NCBI GenBank assembly: GCA_910584035.1
Contig: CAJTZR010000063.1
Coordinates: forward strand, 1 to 10,886
DNA: 10,886 bases
From: an uncultured Christensenella sp.
Lineage (GTDB): Bacteria; Bacillota; Clostridia; Christensenellales; UBA3700
Direction: 5' to 3'
The notes under the pieces are model-generated. The model was given only the letters and a program-made list of their open reading frames with translations, did not search any database and had not been told where the DNA came from. Positions within the stretch are counted from its first letter, which is position 1, and each line of letters starts with the position of its first letter. The position numbers were made by a program, and so were the translations under genes. Of this stretch, positions 7,801 to 10,886 are shown piece after piece.

Positions 7801-8023
7801 TTATAACCTCTTCTTTAAGTGGCTCAAGATAAACTTTGTCAGCCATTTCCTTGTCTGTCATTATTGTTGCTGGGTTACTATTAACCAATACAACACTAAT
7901 GCCATTCTCTTTCAATGCTCTACAAGCTTGTGTACCTGCATAGTCAAACTCTGCTGCTTGACCGATTACTATTGGACCGCTACCAATAACCAAAACTTTT
8001 TTAATCTTTTTATCCTTAGGCAT
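4811..8023 (-). CDS. carB: Carbamoyl-phosphate synthetase large subunit
   Basis: CarB makes carbamoyl phosphate from bicarbonate, ammonia and two ATP, the first step of pyrimidine synthesis and also needed for arginine. At 1070 residues it has full family length. The two homologous ATP-grasp halves each open with a near-identical motif, GSGPIVIGQAAEFDYAG (14-30) and GSGPIRIGQGVEFDYC (561-576). The first half shows LGGTGGG (174-180) and IEVNPRVSRSSALASK (297-312); the second shows LGGQGMEI (715-722) and IEVNPRSSRTVPYISK (834-849). The middle region (about 400-550) is the oligomerisation domain. The end (about 940-1070) is an MGS-like regulatory domain with TVGTAKFL (970-977) and NTPTKGRQSSRDG (1012-1024), where UMP or similar effectors bind in the family. 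ATG at 8023 has AAGGAG 7 nt upstream. The partner carA, which supplies ammonia from glutamine, is not adjacent. I see no broken motif. Confidence 0.98.
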   Translation of the reverse strand: MPKDKKIKKVLVIGSGPIVIGQAAEFDYAGTQACRALKENGISVVLVNSNPATIMTDKEMADKVYLEPLKEEVIKNIIKIEKPDSILPTLGGQTGLNLAVALSESGFLKEHNVRLLGTNVETIKKAEDREMFKDTMLEIGEPVIDSVIVNTVDDAVDFAEKNGLPIIIRPAYTLGGTGGGIAETMAELKEISAAGIKASRVGQILVEKSVAGYKEIEFEVMRDKFGKAIIVCDMENIDPVGIHTGDSVVVAPCQTLQPRQLKMLKDASLKIINALGIEGGCNIQYALDANSDKYYLIEVNPRVSRSSALASKATGYPIARVSALVAIGYNLDEIVSSKTGMTFAHKSPNVDYVVCKFPRWPFDKFTQANKILGTRMKATGEVMSISNNFTGSFLKAIRSLELNVNGTTLDKFSDLTLNEVLEKVAIKNDERIFMIMQALKMGASVEQINSITQITPWFIEELQKIAFAENNIAKIGIKGLNKELLKEYKVLGLSDKHIAKLAGCAEIEIRELRNQYNIIPSYGLIDVVSGGAEGGSPYYYSKYEDKVVTPKVNEKTVVVLGSGPIRIGQGVEFDYCSVHCTWALQKAGYKTVIINNNPETVSTDFDTADRLYFEPLTVEETLNILAIEKPVGVVVQFGGQTAIKLTKAVSDAGYNIIGTQPKDIDAAEDREVFDNVLTSLDLTRPKGDTVFTAVEAIAVGERLGYPVLVRPSYVLGGQGMEIAYNETDLVEYMNIVNSVEQEHPILIDKYVTGMEVEVDAISDGKDILIPGIMEHIERAGVHSGDSISVYPPMHISNEMTEKIIDVTKRLAVALNTKGLINIQYIIANNELYIIEVNPRSSRTVPYISKVTNLPMVQLALRCALGESVQSLGYGTGLYKKADVYAVKVPVFSSEKLPDLEISASPEMKSTGEVLGIGESYPEALLKGLIASGINLHHDSGVVISVSDNFKKEILPVAKTLSDLGFKIFATVGTAKFLAEHDIYAMAVNKLVEKRNGDIVYLAKKGIIELIINTPTKGRQSSRDGFKIRRTAVELGISCLTSVDTAMALCQALKLNKTEKDLKPFALQDLN

Positions 8024-8153
8024 AGTATTTCTCCTTACTAAAACACTTTTTATTAAATTTATAATTTGTAAAAACCTTAAATTTTACTAAATACCCCCGA
8101 TTTTTGACGGGTTATTTCAAAAATAACACAAATTGCATTATTAATTTGCTTAA
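8024..8153 (-). other. Intercistronic region pyrF-carB with competing hairpins
   Basis: These 130 bp carry no ORF. On the minus strand GTTATTT (8127 to 8121) pairs with AAATAAC (8117 to 8111) across a 3-nt loop. The same AAATA can instead pair with TATTT downstream, outside CCCG/CGGG, to form a larger hairpin (about 8117 to 8089). The five-G run (8098 to 8094) stands out in otherwise AT-rich spacer DNA. No T-tract directly follows either stem. The carB ribosome site AAGGAG is at 8036 to 8031. Confidence 0.45.
8087..8113 (-). repeat. 27-bp imperfect repeat, copy 2 (before carB)
   Basis: This partners 2734 to 2708 (19 of 27 positions identical, core TCAAAAATCG). Here the flanks form CCCG/CGGG around the A-rich loop. 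I found no third copy in the window. Confidence 0.4.
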
Positions 8154-9059
8154 TTATTTTTTAATTGCACTATTCAAATCTTCTTTCATATCAAGGCTAG
8201 CTTGTCTTGCAGCTTGAGCATAATTCATACCCTTATACTTATCCTTTTTATAAGCACACAAAATACCTCTTGAGCTGTTCACAATACCACCAATACCATT
8301 TACAAAGCATACAGCTAAATCTTCTGCCTTACCGCCTTGAGCCCCATAACCAGGTATCAAAAAGAAAGTATGTGGATTACGTTTTCTAATAATCTCGGCT
8401 TGTTCTCTATGAGTAGCACCAACCACAGCACCAATACTGCTATAGCCATATTTACCAATTAGCTCGCTACCCCACTTTTCAACCAAGTCTCCCATTTCCT
8501 CATAAAGTGTATTGCCATTTTCAAACTTTTTGTCTTGCAACTCACCACTTGTTGGGTTAGAAGTTTTTACTAAAATAAACAAACCTTTATCATTTTCCTT
8601 ACAATCTTTAACAAACGGCAAAATTCCGTCACTGCCCAAATATCCATTTACAGTAATGTAATCACTATCAAATGCAGTTATTTTTTTATCGCCAACTTGC
8701 ACACCACTCAAATATGCTTTACTATAGCAACCAGCAGTTGAACCAATATCGTTTCTCTTAACATCTGCAATAACTATCATACCTTTAGACTTTGCATAGT
8801 CAATAGTTTGCTTGAAAGCTTTCATTCCTTGATAGCCATACATTTCATAATAAGCTACTTGTACTTTTACAGCTGGTACAATATCATAAATATTGTCTAC
8901 AATGTTTTTGTTAAACTCAAAAATTTGCTCTCCTGCATCCTCTAAGCTATTAACCTTTGCAAGCATTTCCTCTGGCAAATAATCAAGACAAGTATCCAAT
9001 CCCACTACTGACGGATTGTCTGTTCTCTTAATTGCATCAATCAACTTATCAATAATCAT
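8154..9059 (-). CDS. pyrF: Orotidine 5'-phosphate decarboxylase, long form (subfamily 2)
   Basis: PyrF decarboxylates OMP to UMP, the last step of the pathway, in the cytoplasm. The 301-residue length and the motif ADVKRNDIGST (98-108) mark the long subfamily; the short E. coli/B. subtilis type is about 240 residues. Visible active-site features are GLD (20-22), K65 in VKVQ, the Asp-Lys-Asp set D99, K101 and D104, the phosphate-binding IPGYGAQGG (235-243) and NSSRGI (261-266). The ATG overlaps the pyrC stop as ATGA, and GGAGG (9071 to 9067) stands 7 nt upstream, so coupling to pyrC is likely. It is followed by the 130-bp gap before carB. Confidence 0.96.
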   Translation of the reverse strand: MIIDKLIDAIKRTDNPSVVGLDTCLDYLPEEMLAKVNSLEDAGEQIFEFNKNIVDNIYDIVPAVKVQVAYYEMYGYQGMKAFKQTIDYAKSKGMIVIADVKRNDIGSTAGCYSKAYLSGVQVGDKKITAFDSDYITVNGYLGSDGILPFVKDCKENDKGLFILVKTSNPTSGELQDKKFENGNTLYEEMGDLVEKWGSELIGKYGYSSIGAVVGATHREQAEIIRKRNPHTFFLIPGYGAQGGKAEDLAVCFVNGIGGIVNSSRGILCAYKKDKYKGMNYAQAARQASLDMKEDLNSAIKK

Positions 9060-10327
9060 TCTCTTTCCTCCGATTCTCTATTAAATACAACATTACCATC
9101 AACAATGGTTGTCATAACTTGACCTTTTACTCTGTAGCCATTAAATGGTGTATTTTTTCCTTTACTATACCATTTACTGCTATCAATCTCATATTCCTTA
9201 TCTATATCAATTATAACAAAGTCCGCCAAACCGCCCTCTGCAATCTCACCGCAAGGCAAATTTAAAATCTTGCTAGGATTTTTGCTCATTAGCTCAGACA
9301 ATCTGCACAAACTCATAAGTCCACTTTCTACCAACGCTGTATAACACAAACTGAATGCAGATTCCAAACCGCTTATACCATTAGGTGCCAAAGCAAATTC
9401 TCTATCCTTTTCCGCTTTTGTATGAGGTGCGTGGTCAGTTGCAATCGCATCAATCGTTCCATCTAAAAGACCTGCTATAATAGCTTGTCTATCATTTTCC
9501 TCTCTAAGTGGTGGATTTACTTTTGCATTGCAATCATATCCCAAAATCAATTCGTCAGTACCTACAATGTAATGTGGACAAGTTTCACAAGTAACTTTAA
9601 TTCCTTTAGCTTTTGCCCATCTTACCAAATCAACGCTGTTTGCTGTAGATACGTGAGCAATGTGCACACTTGTATTCAAACTATCTGCAAGCAAAATTTC
9701 TCTTGCAACCATAGCTTCCTCGGCAACTCTGCTTATGCCTTCAATGCCCGCTCTAGTTGCATTTGCACCTTCGTTTGCGTGACCTTCTGCCAAACTCTTA
9801 TCCTCAGAGTGGCTAATAACTTTCATTCCCAAACCATTAGCATATTCCATAGCTTTACGCATTAGATTGCTGTTTGTAACTGGCATTCCGTCATCACTTA
9901 CCGCAACTGCACCTGCATTTTTCATACTTGCCATTTCTGCAAGTTCCTCACCTTTAAGACCTTTTGAGATTGCTCCAATAGGATATACTCTTGCAAGATT
10001 AACTTCCTTTGCCCTAGTTTTAATATATGATACTATATATTTATTATCAGTTACTGGGTTAGTATTAGGCATAGGGCACACTGCACTATATCCGCCAGCT
10101 ACCGCTGCTTTTAGTCCAGTTGCAATTTCCTCTTTACTCTCAAATCCAGGCTCTCTCAAATGTGTATGAATATCTACAAAAGCTGGGATAATAACTCTGC
10201 CTTGTGCATCAAAACTTGGTACATCTGTAATTTTTTCAACATCTTTAACAATGCCACTTACTTTGTTACCACTTAGTATGATATTGGCGATTTCGCCATT
10301 AACTTTAACATTCTTGATTAGAAACAT
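9056..10327 (-). CDS. pyrC: Dihydroorotase, class I
   Basis: PyrC cyclises N-carbamoyl-aspartate to dihydroorotate. The 423-residue amidohydrolase has the class I zinc-site pattern: DIHTHLREPG (52-61) with H54 and H56 plus substrate-binding R58, SDDG (144-147) with a metal-bridging aspartate in place of the carbamylated lysine of other classes, H173 in ISHSED, H225 in HIAHVST, and D298 in ATDHAPH (296-302). The frame also offers a GTG two codons upstream (10333), but GGAGG (10338 to 10334) is 6 nt from the ATG at 10327 and abuts the GTG, so the ATG is chosen. The start overlaps the end of pyrB by 23 bp and the stop overlaps pyrF by 4 bp, a tightly coupled arrangement. All ligands are present, so this is an active enzyme rather than a structural pseudo-dihydroorotase. 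Confidence 0.97.
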   Translation of the reverse strand: MFLIKNVKVNGEIANIILSGNKVSGIVKDVEKITDVPSFDAQGRVIIPAFVDIHTHLREPGFESKEEIATGLKAAVAGGYSAVCPMPNTNPVTDNKYIVSYIKTRAKEVNLARVYPIGAISKGLKGEELAEMASMKNAGAVAVSDDGMPVTNSNLMRKAMEYANGLGMKVISHSEDKSLAEGHANEGANATRAGIEGISRVAEEAMVAREILLADSLNTSVHIAHVSTANSVDLVRWAKAKGIKVTCETCPHYIVGTDELILGYDCNAKVNPPLREENDRQAIIAGLLDGTIDAIATDHAPHTKAEKDREFALAPNGISGLESAFSLCYTALVESGLMSLCRLSELMSKNPSKILNLPCGEIAEGGLADFVIIDIDKEYEIDSSKWYSKGKNTPFNGYRVKGQVMTTIVDGNVVFNRESEERE

Positions 10328-10886
10328 CTTCACCCTCCGCCATTAGTTTTATTATTGCCATTCTTACAGCTAAACCATTAGTTACTTGTTCAAATATCCT
10401 TGATTTATCACAATCAACCGCTTCGCCAGAAATCTCAACACCTCTGTTAACTGGTGCTGGATGCATTATTATCGCATTATCGCTTGCAAGTTTCATTCTC
10501 TCAGAAGTGATTCCATATTCCGCAAAATACTCTTTTATGGTTGGGAACTGACCACTAGTTTGTCTTTCAAGTTGAATTCTAAGTCCCATTACAACATCAC
10601 TACCTTGTATTGCCTCTTCTATGCTGTCACAAACGATGGCACCCATTTCGTCAATACCTTTTGGCATTAATGTTTTAATTCCAAACAACTTAACTTTTGC
10701 CCCCATCTTTAATAAACCAAAAATGTTAGACCTTGCAACTCTGCTATATTTAATATCACCAATAATAGCAACAGTTAAGCCATTAATTCTGCCAAAATGT
10801 CTACGCATTGTAAGCATATCCAATAATGCTTGTGTTGGGTGTTCGTGTTGACCATCGCCCGCATTGATAACGTGTGCATCAACTTT
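10305..10886 (-). CDS. pyrB: Aspartate carbamoyltransferase catalytic chain, 5' end outside the window
   Basis: PyrB condenses carbamoyl phosphate with aspartate. The visible 193 residues are the C-terminal part, roughly two thirds of a normal chain; the reading frame stays open to the right edge, so the start lies beyond 10886. Motifs are HPTQALLD near the visible start, GDIKYSRVARSN, GLRIQLERQ with the aspartate-binding Arg and Gln, and MHPAPVNRGVEI. The HPAPVNRG version is that of the Bacillus-type enzyme. No pyrI regulatory gene follows: pyrC overlaps the last 23 bp, and its ribosome site lies inside pyrB. The operon promoter and any PyrR-type leader would be upstream, out of view. Confidence 0.96.
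   Translation of the reverse strand, partial: KVDAHVINAGDGQHEHPTQALLDMLTMRRHFGRINGLTVAIIGDIKYSRVARSNIFGLLKMGAKVKLFGIKTLMPKGIDEMGAIVCDSIEEAIQGSDVVMGLRIQLERQTSGQFPTIKEYFAEYGITSERMKLASDNAIIMHPAPVNRGVEISGEAVDCDKSRIFEQVTNGLAVRMAIIKLMAEGEDVSNQEC
10334..10338 (-). promoter_or_regulatory. Shine-Dalgarno of pyrC inside pyrB, decides the start
   Basis: GGAGG lies within the final codons of pyrB, 6 nt before ATG 10327 and directly against GTG 10333. This favours the ATG and implies that ribosomes finishing pyrB reinitiate on pyrC. Confidence 0.8.

Noticed and set aside
8024..8153. A remnant of carA in the pyrF-carB gap
   Set aside because: No reading frame in the 130 bp shows CarA motifs and the stretch is too short to hold a recognisable fragment.
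10328..10333. GTG start for PyrC two codons upstream
   Set aside because: The GTG abuts the GGAGG site with no room for initiation; the ATG at 10327 has ideal 6-nt spacing.
1..10886. CRISPR array, insertion sequence, integrase or defence system
   Set aside because: There are no regularly spaced repeats, no terminal inverted repeats flanking a transposase, and every long ORF is a housekeeping or sugar-nucleotide enzyme.

Overview
The window is AT-rich bacterial DNA with every gene on the minus strand. Standard-code ORFs, good Shine-Dalgarno (SD) sequences of the GGAGG type, a tRNA with an encoded CCA, sigma-70/SigA-type promoters and a Gram-positive-style pyr gene set (pyrK plus class 1B pyrD, long-form pyrF, class I pyrC) point to a low-GC Bacillota/Clostridia-like organism. 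The species cannot be named from this sequence.

Layout, reading the minus strand from the right edge. The largest part (10886 to 2813) is a de novo pyrimidine (UMP) operon: pyrB (5' end outside the window), pyrC, pyrF, carB, pyrK, pyrD. pyrB/pyrC, pyrC/pyrF and pyrK/pyrD overlap and are probably translationally coupled. There are non-coding gaps of about 130 bp before carB and about 290 bp before pyrK. The operon ends with a 127-bp 3' tail and a clear intrinsic terminator (2686 to 2647). A near-consensus promoter (2634 to 2606) follows at once and opens a separate unit: a leader of about 275 nt, then one large membrane-anchored nucleotide-sugar 4,6-dehydratase of the CapD/WbpM/PglF class (2324 to 336), closed by its own terminator (324 to 295). 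After a non-coding stretch, a tRNA-Asn(GUU) with its own consensus promoter and an A/T-tract UP-like element ends the window.

How the genes work together. CarB supplies carbamoyl phosphate. PyrB joins it to aspartate, PyrC closes the ring to dihydroorotate, and the PyrD-PyrK complex oxidises that to orotate using NAD+. PyrF makes UMP from OMP. Two parts of the pathway are missing here: carA (the glutaminase subunit of carbamoyl-phosphate synthetase), which is usually next to carB, and pyrE (orotate phosphoribosyltransferase). They must lie elsewhere or be replaced.

The coding content is conventional, and I see no mobile element, CRISPR array, toxin-antitoxin pair or defence system. The unexplained signals are non-coding: a possible three-way-junction RNA between carB and pyrK, a 27-bp imperfect repeat at two non-coding sites of the pyr operon, competing hairpins before carB, and the long leader of the dehydratase gene.
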